In this document: positions 1-6,592 of the stretch, in pieces
Layout: each line of letters begins with the position of its first letter
Numbering within the stretch: position 1 is the stretch's first letter
Assembly (NCBI GenBank): GCA_934255105.1
Contig: CAKQNH010000064.1
Span: 1-11,621 of the forward strand
Reading direction: 5' to 3'
Length of the DNA stretch: 11,621 nucleotides
Source: an uncultured Pirellulaceae bacterium
Lineage (GTDB): Bacteria > Planctomycetota > Planctomycetia > Pirellulales > Pirellulaceae
Made by a program: the position numbers and the translations under genes
The notes under the pieces: model-generated
Databases searched by the model: none
What the model saw: the letters and a program-made list of their open reading frames with translations, nothing else
Told to the model about the DNA's origin: nothing

Positions 1-1128
1 CTCGAGATCCTCCGCGAGCAGGCAGTTGCCGATCGCCTAGCAGTCAAACAGGAGGTCGAGAAAGACATCTTGCTCATGTCGGTGAAGGTCTTAGATCTAG
101 CCGAACAAGAACATAGTGCCGACTCCGAGCCAACGGACGAGAAGGTTGTACTGATCGAAGTGGGGACGCTGTGGGGCAGTCGCTGCACTGCCGAGCGCCA
201 TTACCAGTGGCTGAATGGCATCTCCAAAATTGCCCCGAACAAACTGAGCCAAGCCAGCGCTGCACGAGCCGTCCGCTCCGCCCGCTGGGAGCTGGAAGCC
301 GCCCAACACTATCAAGCGCAGTTCGCCTTCCTCTCAGCCAAAGAAGTCGTGCCGCCAGAATCGCCCGTCGTCAACGCTGCCGAGCCGAATTCCTCGGCTA
401 ACTCTGCCGCCGCCAACTCAGCAGAGGTCGGCAGGCTGCGGACCTTCCAATTGGCTAGCTATACCGAAGCGTCTTCGGCGAGCTTGCCCAATTCAGTGGC
501 GTCCGACTCCGCCCAGCCAGCAGCCAGCCTGCCGGAATTTGCTCTGGTCAATGGTGTCATGGAGCATGGTCAGCCTGCCAGTCAGTCCTCCGGGGAGGGT
601 GAGCGAGATTTCGAATTGCGGTTGAATGCGCAGGTCGATCAAGCTAAAAAGCGAGTCCAGCAGGCCGAACAAAATTGGATGGAAGAGATCGATCGCTCCT
701 CAGGAACTCTGCAAATCGCCAGCGTGCCTCTGATCGCACCTCGTTCAACCTCGATCTCATTTTGGATGGCCGCCAGTATCCTCATACTGGGCTTGGCTAC
801 TGGTTCCACGGTTGGTTGGTGCCAGCATCGCGGGCATTCCGGTGGAGCGTTCCAGCCCAGCCAAGTGGCTGAGCAATTGGCGCTCCACAGTCTGCCGACC
901 GCCGCACGGCTGGTGCTGTCCAAGTCCGACCACGAATTGAACATTGCGAGCACAGGCCCACTTATGGTCGCACGAGTTGGTCAAGGGCTAACGCGAGTGG
1001 GTGAATGGGGGCTAACATTTTGGATCCTCGTCGCGTTCAGCCGTTTTTTCCTGGACTCAGTCTGGCGCGACGTACTGATCAATAGCCCCTTGGCGGCCTT
1101 TGGTCGACTGCTCGCGGGCATGCCTTAA
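1..1128 (+). CDS. Wzz/GumC-like polysaccharide chain-length protein, C-terminal part (5' end outside window)
   Basis: The reading frame is open from base 1 to the TAA at 1126-1128, so the start lies upstream; the internal TTG at 70 and ATG at 76 are probably not the true start. About 375 residues are visible. The N-terminal part is charged and helical, consistent with the periplasmic coiled coil of Wzz/GumC proteins. An Ala/Ser/Pro-rich linker follows (about residues 118-195), then a second helix rich in Gln, Lys and Glu (about 203-232). After it comes the typical Wzz ending: a Pro-containing stretch (ASVPLIAP, about 240-247) directly before a membrane helix (about 252-273). Beyond it is a cytoplasmic segment resembling the linker that joins Wzz to tyrosine kinases (VAEQLALHSLP), then a second short hydrophobic segment (about 337-353). 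In the family such proteins set the chain length of exported polysaccharide at the inner membrane. The next two genes are likely partners. The family call rests on architecture and the TM-proximal Pro motif, not on strong identity. Confidence 0.6.
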   Translation, partial: LEILREQAVADRLAVKQEVEKDILLMSVKVLDLAEQEHSADSEPTDEKVVLIEVGTLWGSRCTAERHYQWLNGISKIAPNKLSQASAARAVRSARWELEAAQHYQAQFAFLSAKEVVPPESPVVNAAEPNSSANSAAANSAEVGRLRTFQLASYTEASSASLPNSVASDSAQPAASLPEFALVNGVMEHGQPASQSSGEGERDFELRLNAQVDQAKKRVQQAEQNWMEEIDRSSGTLQIASVPLIAPRSTSISFWMAASILILGLATGSTVGWCQHRGHSGGAFQPSQVAEQLALHSLPTAARLVLSKSDHELNIASTGPLMVARVGQGLTRVGEWGLTFWILVAFSRFFLDSVWRDVLINSPLAAFGRLLAGMP

Positions 1129-1195
1129 ACAACTAGACCCATCACCCGTACCATTGATTCATCCCATTACGCTTTGAACTAACCGAGCTGCATCC

Positions 1196-3265
1196 ATGCA
1201 CGAAGAACTATTTAATTCTCCCGAGCGTCCATTCCGAGCCACTCCTGATGCACGATTCTATTTCCCCTACGACAGCATCGAAGGGGCTCGGCAGACGGCA
1301 GTCCGCGCGGTGCTTCGTGCTGAAGGGCCAGTGATGGTTCTGGGAGGAGCCGGACTAGGGAAAAGCCTGCTGGGCATGGTCGTTGCCCAAGAGCTTGCCA
1401 GCCGCTTCGACATCGTTCAATTGCATGCAGCTCGGCTGTGCAGTCGCCGAGCCCTGCTGCAAAATATCTTATTCGAATTGCAGCTTCCCTACCGCGATCT
1501 GTCGGAAGGCGATCTGAGGCTGTCGATCTTGACTCGGCTCGAACCGTCTGAGAAGTACGCGCCCCAGGGCGTCTTGATGATTGTCGACGAAGCCCACACA
1601 CTGCCTGCCAAACTGCTCGACGAACTGCGGTTGATCAACAACTTCACCCGCAACAATCAGCCCCGCACGCGACTGTTGCTGATTGGCAACTTGCGGTTGG
1701 AACACACCTTTGCCGAACCGCAGATGGAGTCCTTCAATCAACGTCTCGCCGCGCGGTGCTATCTTCAGCCCATGAACCGCCAACAAACTTGTGACTACAT
1801 TCGGCACCAACTAACGGTAGCTGGCCTCAACCCCAAGCAGCTCATCACCGAGGAGGCCATGCAGACTGTTTACTCGGCCTGCGACGGTGTGCCGCGACTG
1901 ACAAACCAAGTTATGGACCACGCATTGGCTCTGGCCATCACTCGCAATCAGTGTCCAGTTTCGGCAGCACTAGTCGAGGAAGCGTGGTCCGATCTCCAAC
2001 AGCTTCCAGCACCATGGCATGTAGGGGCTGACAAAAGTCCCCTGGCAGCTACACACGACGACCAAACAGCGAACGCGGTCGAATTCGGTACGCTGGATGA
2101 CGACCAACCGTGGCCAGCGGATGACGACCACGCCTGCGAATCCTACGATGCTCCAGCGACCACTCAAGCCCCAGGCTTTTTCACTGCCTTTGCCCCTCCT
2201 GAAGATTCAGCGGCAGATATTCGGCTGGCTGCCGACAGCTTTATCGCCGCCGACCAACCCGCGGATAAATCGGCCAGCTCGGCAGACGCAAAAGATCCGC
2301 TCGTTCGGCCTCGCGTGGTCTTTGACGCTAATGAGGCATTTGCATTCTCAAGAAATGAAACTCCACAAGTTCCCGTTGTCAATGCCTCGCCTGTGGTCGA
2401 TGATGCTGTGCGGTCGATCGAATGCGACACTCGCAATCAAGGGGGATTGGTTGAACCCAGCCGGGCCCCAGAGAGCTTCTTCAGCAATCGTCCCACCGAC
2501 GAACAGCTCTTAGCATTGATGGATGAACAGCACGGCTACGATGCCATGGGAGTGTGGGAGAACGATCCACCGCTGAGCCAGCGCGCATCGCAGTCCGCCA
2601 ACCTCGACCAACCGATCTTCCATCACACGCCGGGAACGAGCCAACTCTTTGGGGACGACTTCGAGGTCGAGGAGAGTTTGACTGCCAACGACAGCGGATC
2701 GGTTCCAGTGATAGCGAACTCAGCCCGGCAAGCGGCCGAGGCGGCTGACTACATCAGCCGCATCGAGCAGTTTGCCAACTCGGTCAACGCGGCGGCTTCC
2801 GACCGGCCCAGACAGCAACAGCAGATAGCCGAAGAAGCGGCAACTACGGCTGGACTGGACATTTGGACGCTGGACGTGGCGTCGATCGATTCGGTCAATG
2901 AAGCGGCCGTTTACGAAGATATTGAGGATATGGTGTCACAGCTCAACTTTGCCGCATTTTCGGTAGAGCCGTTTAGTGTGGAGCAGATTCCGATCGAATC
3001 GACAAGCCAGCCCGCGCGACCAGCGTCTGATTCCAGTCGTACGGGGCCCAACGATGAAATCTACACCATGCATCGACCGCTCGAAGCGCGCGCCGCAGAT
3101 GAAGCTCGCGGCGAGGGACTGTTCGCCGCATCCGCCGACGACGATCGAGACCTGCTGGTGATCGAGGAAGAACTGCCATTGGCCACTAAAACGGCTGACG
3201 AAAAAGACCACAGCGTAACCAAAATCGCTCCTTACAGCCAGCTCTTTGCCAAGCTGCGCAAATAG
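1196..3265 (+). CDS. ExeA-like AAA+ ATPase (XrtA/EPS-locus secretion ATPase type) with long acidic tail
   Basis: 689 residues, ATG start, 67 bp after the Wzz-like gene, no strong ribosome binding site. Residues 1-274 are a complete ExeA/GspA-type AAA ATPase: the N-terminal family signature (LFNSPERPFRATPDARFYF), Walker A GGAGLGKS at 50-57, Walker B VLMIVDEAH at 126-134, sensor-1 LLLIGN at 160-165, candidate Arg finger R183 or R187, and sensor-2 GVPRL at 231-235. ExeA proteins usually continue with a membrane helix and a peptidoglycan-binding domain. Here residues 275-689 are instead acidic, Ala/Ser/Asp/Pro-rich and probably disordered, with no membrane helix. The protein ends in a short basic, amphipathic segment (PYSQLFAKLRK) that could be a docking peptide. 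Homologues in PEP-CTERM/exosortase exopolysaccharide loci are annotated 'putative secretion ATPase'. The context here (Wzz-like before, CpsD-like after) fits that subfamily. It is probably cytoplasmic; its substrate is unknown. The ATPase domain is certain; the link to polysaccharide export is inference from neighbours. Confidence 0.85.
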   Translation: MHEELFNSPERPFRATPDARFYFPYDSIEGARQTAVRAVLRAEGPVMVLGGAGLGKSLLGMVVAQELASRFDIVQLHAARLCSRRALLQNILFELQLPYRDLSEGDLRLSILTRLEPSEKYAPQGVLMIVDEAHTLPAKLLDELRLINNFTRNNQPRTRLLLIGNLRLEHTFAEPQMESFNQRLAARCYLQPMNRQQTCDYIRHQLTVAGLNPKQLITEEAMQTVYSACDGVPRLTNQVMDHALALAITRNQCPVSAALVEEAWSDLQQLPAPWHVGADKSPLAATHDDQTANAVEFGTLDDDQPWPADDDHACESYDAPATTQAPGFFTAFAPPEDSAADIRLAADSFIAADQPADKSASSADAKDPLVRPRVVFDANEAFAFSRNETPQVPVVNASPVVDDAVRSIECDTRNQGGLVEPSRAPESFFSNRPTDEQLLALMDEQHGYDAMGVWENDPPLSQRASQSANLDQPIFHHTPGTSQLFGDDFEVEESLTANDSGSVPVIANSARQAAEAADYISRIEQFANSVNAAASDRPRQQQQIAEEAATTAGLDIWTLDVASIDSVNEAAVYEDIEDMVSQLNFAAFSVEPFSVEQIPIESTSQPARPASDSSRTGPNDEIYTMHRPLEARAADEARGEGLFAASADDDRDLLVIEEELPLATKTADEKDHSVTKIAPYSQLFAKLRK

Positions 3266-3294
3266 CTGGATGTGCCTCACTTCGCGGTTTCACG

Positions 3295-3327
3295 ATGAGC
3301 AATAACTCACAGGCAGCCACACAATGA
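3295..3327 (+). other. Possible 10-codon leader ORF ending in an ATGA overlap
   Basis: ATGAGCAATAACTC begins a 10-residue frame (MSNNSQAATQ) whose TGA at 3325-3327 overlaps the ATG at 3324 of the CpsD-like gene. The main gene lacks a visible Shine-Dalgarno, so re-initiation from this leader could supply its translation. There is no ribosome binding site for the leader either, and ATGA overlaps of this length arise by chance. Confidence 0.2.
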
Positions 3328-3929
3328 CGACTATCACGGCTCAAGCCACTCTCTCCGAAGATGCTACTGCGAACACCGCTCAAGCCTGGGCCGCCGACTT
3401 GGCACAGGAATCGTTGCTGACTAAATGCACGACGATTGGCTTGATTAGTGGCAGTCGTGATGCTGCGCAGCGGTGCGTCATCGATGCCTACGCAAGGTGC
3501 ATCGCCGACGCCTTCTCAGCAGTCAGGTCTCGGCATGCTATGCTCATCGTTCGGCTCGATGATCGGCCGCTGGCCGCTTCTCGACGCGACAACCAAGACG
3601 CCGATTCACTGCCTAGTGTTGCGGCCTCTTTGCTGGGGCCATGGTCGGAGGTGACCGTTGCCGTCGGTGCCGGCAAGCAGGCCAGCGACAGGCTGGAAAA
3701 GTTGTCTAATCTGTTGCCGAATTGGAAGCGTGAGTTCGGTTTCGTGCTGGTCGACTTGGGGCCGATTGCCGAGCTTCCCAGCCGTCTAATTGGCCGGCAT
3801 TGCGACAGTTGCTTTGTATTGCTGGGCCCCGAAGCTTGTGGCTCACACGAATGGCTCCTACAGCACATCGCTTGGCACGCGCGCAGCGGCAGCACGATCT
3901 GTGGCACGCTTGTCACTGAGCTTGAATGA
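3324..3929 (+). CDS. Degenerate CpsD/BY-kinase-like P-loop-fold protein without Walker A
   Basis: 201 residues, ATG start, 58 bp after the ATPase gene. The fold resembles the cytoplasmic tyrosine-kinase/ParA-like proteins that partner Wzz. There is a first strand TIGLISGS at 37-44, a Walker A'-like strand HAMLIVRLDDRP at 71-82, and a Walker B-like strand FVLVDLGPIAE at 140-150, followed by a strand CFVLLGPEACGSHEW (163-177) where the family has its 'V..v...g.t' segment. The glycine/lysine P-loop expected after ISGS is replaced by RDAAQR, so no canonical nucleotide site is present. There is no C-terminal tyrosine cluster, and only one tyrosine in the whole protein (about 56). It is therefore unlikely to be an active kinase. 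A regulatory or scaffolding role beside the Wzz-like protein is the simplest inference. The homology is distant and called from strand pattern and context. It converges with the response regulator gene, with 3 bp between stops. Confidence 0.55.
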   Translation: MTTITAQATLSEDATANTAQAWAADLAQESLLTKCTTIGLISGSRDAAQRCVIDAYARCIADAFSAVRSRHAMLIVRLDDRPLAASRRDNQDADSLPSVAASLLGPWSEVTVAVGAGKQASDRLEKLSNLLPNWKREFGFVLVDLGPIAELPSRLIGRHCDSCFVLLGPEACGSHEWLLQHIAWHARSGSTICGTLVTELE

Positions 3930-3932
3930 ACG

Positions 3933-4298
3933 CTACAGCGGGCTGGGCAGACACCTATCGAGTTTGGACTCCAGCGTCTCACGGTTCAATGGCTTGCTGA
4001 TAAACTCGGTGACGCCAGCGTTAAACGCCTCGTTCATCCAAGAGCTTGAGTCGACGACCGTGATCATAATAATCGGCACCACAGGGTCGATCGTTCTAAT
4101 CCGCTTTGTCAGCTCCAGTCCGTCCATATAGGGCATATGCCAATCGGTCAGCACCAGCCCCGTGGGGCTGGCTGTAAAGGCTTCCCATCCTTCTCGACCA
4201 TCGGCCGCTTCCACAATATCGTGGATCCCCAGCGACCGTAGTGTACGGACCAAGATGCTCCGTATTATTCGCGCGTCGTCGACAATCAATGTTCGCAT
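3933..4298 (-). CDS. Single-domain CheY-like response regulator
   Basis: 121 residues when started at the ATG at 4298 (MRTLIVDDARIIR). The frame is open to 4421, but the added 41 residues have no homology-like character and would place residues before the first beta strand, so the internal ATG is chosen. The receiver domain is complete. The acidic pair is D7 D8, the phosphoacceptor is D52 in LVLTDWHMPYMDG, the switch threonine is T80 in IIMITV, and the conserved lysine is K102 in ISKPLN. There is no output domain, so it probably acts by protein-protein contact like CheY or Spo0F. No histidine kinase is in the window, so its signal is unknown. It is separated from bpt by a 243-bp repeat-rich gap and so may be transcribed on its own. 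Confidence 0.93.
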   Translation of the reverse strand: MRTLIVDDARIIRSILVRTLRSLGIHDIVEAADGREGWEAFTASPTGLVLTDWHMPYMDGLELTKRIRTIDPVVPIIMITVVDSSSWMNEAFNAGVTEFISKPLNRETLESKLDRCLPSPL

Positions 4299-4394
4299 GT
4301 TGCAAAATCCAAGAATGTGTGTCAATGTCTCAGTCAACCATACATCATAAAATCGTCCAAGCTGAGAAAACGTCTGGTTTTCGCGCCGAGCATC

Positions 4395-4414
4395 GTGTGG
4401 GAAAGTGTGGGAAA
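4395..4414. repeat. Tandem 10-bp duplication, GTGTGGGAAA x2
   Basis: GTGTGGGAAA occurs at 4395-4404 and again, without a mismatch, at 4405-4414. It lies about 95-115 bp upstream of the response regulator start on the - strand, so it could be a paired protein-binding site or simple slippage. Nothing in the window tells these apart. Confidence 0.7.
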
Positions 4415-4426
4415 GTAACAATCAGT

Positions 4427-4446
4427 CCGTGGGTTGACACCCACGG
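4427..4446 (-). terminator. Perfect 8-bp hairpin downstream of bpt, possible terminator or repeat-element end
   Basis: CCGTGGGT (4427-4434) and ACCCACGG (4439-4446) form a perfect 8-bp GC-rich stem with a 4-nt loop. It lies about 95 bp beyond the bpt stop in the direction of transcription. The - strand sequence after it has only short T runs (ATTGTTACTTT), so it is not a classic intrinsic terminator. It directly adjoins the 27-bp array and may be the boundary of that repeat element instead. The inverted repeat is certain; its role is not. Confidence 0.45.
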
Positions 4447-4450
4447 CTAC

Positions 4451-4540
4451 GTGCTGCCGTGGCTTCGCCACTAATACCGACTGCTGTAGCTCCGCCGCTG
4501 ATATGTGCTGTCGTGGTTTCGCCACTAGTACGTGTTGCCG
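4451..4540. repeat. Tandem array, 27-bp period, about 3.3 copies, each with a small hairpin
   Basis: Units are 4451-4477, 4478-4504 and 4505-4531, with a 9-base fragment of a fourth at 4532-4540. Units 1 and 3 agree at 24 of 27 positions; unit 2 is more diverged. The core GTGGCTTCGCCAC in unit 1 is itself a 5-bp inverted repeat with a 3-nt loop. The third unit keeps the pairing by G-T, while the second breaks it partly. The array ends one base before the bpt stop codon (TGA at 4544-4542). From memory, similar GTGGC-TTC-GCCAC elements are scattered between genes in Pirellulaceae genomes; this was not checked. Confidence 0.8.
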
Positions 4541-4541
4541 C

Positions 4542-5252
4542 TCACTCAAAGGCGGTCCACTGGCCGGCGATCCGCCGCTCATGCGGGCGATACTTGAGTT
4601 TGTAATTCAGATGCGTGTTCTCGGATACCATCATCCCCAAGTAGAGCCAGCGCATTCCGCGCAGACGTGCAAATGCCAGTTGCTGCAGAATGGCATAGGT
4701 GCCGGGGCTGAGCCAAGAGAAATCAGGATCAAAGTAGCAATACACGGCGGACAGACTGGTGGCCCCTACGTCGAAGATCGAGACTGCGATGAGTTCGCCT
4801 TCGAACCACAAGGACAGCTCGAGCGAGTCAGCCTGGGAGTCGCCCAAGAAAGAGCGATAGTCGGATTCTCCCACGTCGGTGTCGTCTAAGCTGAGTTGGC
4901 GCTCGTGGCGGTGGCGATTGAATAAATGCAATCGCTGCGGATCGATGCTCGGCTCGGCGAACTGCGCGCGAAGCCGCGCATCTCCCAATTTCTGCGCTCG
5001 GCGCTGCGAGCGGGATGCGTGAAATTTGACAACCTCCAACCGCAGCGGTTGGCATGCCGCACACTGCGGACAACGCGTGTAGTAAAAGAAGCGTCCCGAG
5101 CGACGGTAGCCCGCTTCCAGCAACTGGTCCAACTGTTCAGGTGTCAGCGGACCATAAGGGGTCGACAATGGCATGCGCGACGTTTGTCCAGGTAGATACG
5201 GACAGACTTCTGTGAAATCCGCAACCAGTCTAAGAAACTCTATCTGATGCAC
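4542..5252 (-). CDS. bpt: Bpt/ATE-family aminoacyl-tRNA-protein transferase (N-end rule)
   Basis: 236 residues from a GTG at 5252. The frame is open to a further start at 5339, but that would overlap the upstream gene by 100 bp and add about 29 residues beyond the usual family N-terminus. The family transfers leucine (bacterial Bpt) or arginine (ATE) from tRNA to N-terminal Asp/Glu of proteins, marking them for ClpS/ClpAP degradation in the cytoplasm. Visible signatures are CPYLPG at 17-22 shortly after the start, the YRRSGRFFY stretch at 49-57, and the cysteine cluster CPQCAAC at 61-67 followed by QPLRL. The C-terminal half has the GNAT-like core ELIAVSIFDVG..SAVYCYFDPDF, and YLGMMVSENTHLNYKLKYRPHE, the counterpart of the family's 'YWI..s..m.YK..y.P.E' motif. 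Leucyl specificity is the usual bacterial assignment and is not provable here. It overlaps the ketoacyl synthase gene by 13 bp, which suggests coupled translation. Confidence 0.9.
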   Translation of the reverse strand: MHQIEFLRLVADFTEVCPYLPGQTSRMPLSTPYGPLTPEQLDQLLEAGYRRSGRFFYYTRCPQCAACQPLRLEVVKFHASRSQRRAQKLGDARLRAQFAEPSIDPQRLHLFNRHRHERQLSLDDTDVGESDYRSFLGDSQADSLELSLWFEGELIAVSIFDVGATSLSAVYCYFDPDFSWLSPGTYAILQQLAFARLRGMRWLYLGMMVSENTHLNYKLKYRPHERRIAGQWTAFE

Positions 5253-6517
5253 TGCACAACTACCGCTGCTGCCTGTCCATGATACGTGAAACTTAACTTC
5301 AGTATATGATCTTGAGAAGTTGTTTCGCGTGCGCGACAAACGCGAATGGGGCAGGCCGCATCTGGCTCAGAGTAGCCCAGAGTCGGCAGCGTCCATCCGT
5401 CGCGTACCGCCAGGATGCTCGCAGCCAATTCGAATAATCCACAAGCTGCCCCGGCCGTGCCAAAGTAACTGGAAAATGCAGTCACGGGAACGTCGCCCGC
5501 TACCTCGGCGATCGCGGCAGCCTCTTCGATATCCAAGTACTGCTCGGAAAATCCCTGCGCAGAGACGTGGGCTAGTTGTGCAGCCGAAATGCCGGCTTGC
5601 GACATAGCATCGCGGGCAGCGCTTGCTAGCGACTGACGGCTACCACCGTTATGCCGCGTCGGGCGGCCGTAGCGACTGCTGTGGCCGGTGAGGACGGCTA
5701 GGATTTTCGCACCCCGCTGAACTGCATGGGCGCGGCTTTCAACCACAAGCGTCACGGCCCCTTCGCTGGGCACGATACCCCGACGCCGTGCATCGAAGGG
5801 CATGACTTGCGGCCCCGCAGCACTGGTCTCATCGTACGGATGTTGGTTGTATACGCCCGCGGTGCGATACATCAATCGCGTCGGCGTCACGCGCGATCCA
5901 CAGGCGCCGACGATCATCATGTCCGCGACACCACGGCCAATTACATCCGCAGCCTCCCCCAACGCCAGTAGGCCACTGGCCTCTTCCAACGCGATCGAAT
6001 TATTCGGACCGCGAGCGTCGATAGCGATCCCCACGTGGCAGGCGGGCATATTCGGCAGGTATTTGAGCATCCACAGCGGGAAAATGTGCTTTTCAAATAC
6101 ACTTCCCCAAGTAGAAAAGTTCATTTTGCCATCTTCGCAGCAAGCTTCGATGCTGGCAGTCAGCTCTCCAATCTCGCCGGGGATCATCTCTGTACCGCAA
6201 ACTACGCCCAACCGCTCGGGCGTAGGAGAAAAGTCGGTCAGGCCTGCGTCTTGCCAAGCTAGGTGAGCAGCGCTGTAGGCCATCTGCACCTCGCGGCCCA
6301 TCATCTTAATAGCCTTGCGTGGCGTCACATATTGCTTGCCATCAAAGCCCGTGACACACGCGGCCGGAAAGGACGTGCGTGGGCCGTCTGCTAAGCTGAT
6401 TAGGTTCTGGATCGCGCATTGCTCCTGTAGCAATGCCTGTTGAAACGCTTGCCGACCAATGCCCAGTGGGGTCACACAACCGATTCCGGTTATCACGATG
6501 TCTCGCACGCCGACCAT
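5240..6517 (-). CDS. FabF-fold ketoacyl synthase homologue with all catalytic residues replaced
   Basis: 425 residues from the ATG at 6517 (MVGVRDIVITGIGCVTPLG, the usual family N-terminus). A TTG six codons earlier is also open. The full-length thiolase-fold KAS-II architecture is present: RGPNNSIA at 169-176, the second-half GIVPSEGAVTLVVES at 247-261, VSAQGFS at 318-324, and SSYFGTAGAACG at 349-360. By hand alignment to E. coli FabF, the nucleophile Cys163 is E179, His303 is Q321, Lys335 is S349 and His340 is T354. Condensation chemistry by the normal route is therefore not expected. The nearest precedent is chain-length factors of type II polyketide synthases, where the Cys is replaced by Gln and the protein pairs with an active KS. 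No active partner, acyl carrier protein or reductase lies in the window. A role in lipid or polyketide synthesis is inference. A candidate promoter lies just upstream, and bpt follows with overlap. Confidence 0.9.
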   Translation of the reverse strand: MVGVRDIVITGIGCVTPLGIGRQAFQQALLQEQCAIQNLISLADGPRTSFPAACVTGFDGKQYVTPRKAIKMMGREVQMAYSAAHLAWQDAGLTDFSPTPERLGVVCGTEMIPGEIGELTASIEACCEDGKMNFSTWGSVFEKHIFPLWMLKYLPNMPACHVGIAIDARGPNNSIALEEASGLLALGEAADVIGRGVADMMIVGACGSRVTPTRLMYRTAGVYNQHPYDETSAAGPQVMPFDARRRGIVPSEGAVTLVVESRAHAVQRGAKILAVLTGHSSRYGRPTRHNGGSRQSLASAARDAMSQAGISAAQLAHVSAQGFSEQYLDIEEAAAIAEVAGDVPVTAFSSYFGTAGAACGLFELAASILAVRDGWTLPTLGYSEPDAACPIRVCRARETTSQDHILKLSFTYHGQAAAVVVQCIR

Positions 6518-6553
6518 TCGCTGAGCCAATATCAAGATGAAAAAAGAGAGAGC

Positions 6554-6581
6554 ATTCTATGTCAGCCACAGGCGATGTCTA
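6554..6581 (-). promoter_or_regulatory. Candidate sigma70-type promoter for the ketoacyl synthase gene
   Basis: On the - strand, TAGACA (plus 6576-6581) and TAGAAT (plus 6554-6559) are spaced by 16 bp. Each matches the consensus box at five of six positions. This would start a transcript roughly 30-40 bases before the ATG at 6517, in the 75-bp gap after the cytochrome b gene. It is called from sequence alone, and planctomycete promoters are poorly characterised. Confidence 0.3.
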
Positions 6582-6592
6582 GTTGGAAATCA

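Larger units (their letters stand above)
4299..4541. other. Repeat-rich 243-bp gap between bpt and the response regulator gene
   Basis: No convincing gene is present. From right to left in the - strand direction it holds a 27-bp-period tandem array (4451-4540), a perfect 8-bp hairpin (4427-4446), a tandem 10-bp duplication (4395-4414), and a 6-bp AT-rich inverted repeat GAAAAC/GTTTTC (4366-4371 and 4377-4382). A possible -10 box for the response regulator on the - strand is TATGAT (plus-strand 4344-4349). No good -35 box sits at the right distance, so that promoter is only a suggestion. The combination looks like a mobile or dispersed intergenic repeat block inserted between two transcription units. 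Confidence 0.6.

Noticed and set aside
1212..1810. Long - strand frames opposite the ExeA-like ATPase
   Set aside because: They are antisense shadows of a gene with clear Walker motifs.
3790..4131. 113-residue + strand frame across the convergent junction
   Set aside because: It lies out of frame over the end of the CpsD-like gene and antisense to the response regulator; both of those have strong or reasonable family support.
4299..4421. 41-residue N-terminal extension of the response regulator
   Set aside because: The receiver domain begins at MRTLIVDD; the extension lacks structure-like pattern and lies in the intergenic repeat-rich region.
4451..4540. Short CRISPR array
   Set aside because: The 27-bp units are directly adjacent without unique spacers, are diverged from each other, and no cas gene is near.
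4334..4582. 82-residue - strand frame with a duplicated LVAKPRQH segment
   Set aside because: It is a translation of the 27-bp intergenic array (27 bp = 9 codons, so a repeat peptide follows automatically) and runs into the end of bpt in another frame. No ribosome binding site or protein-like composition supports it.
5253..5339. Upstream start of bpt
   Set aside because: It would extend the overlap with the ketoacyl synthase gene to 100 bp and make the segment before CPYLPG far longer than usual in the family.
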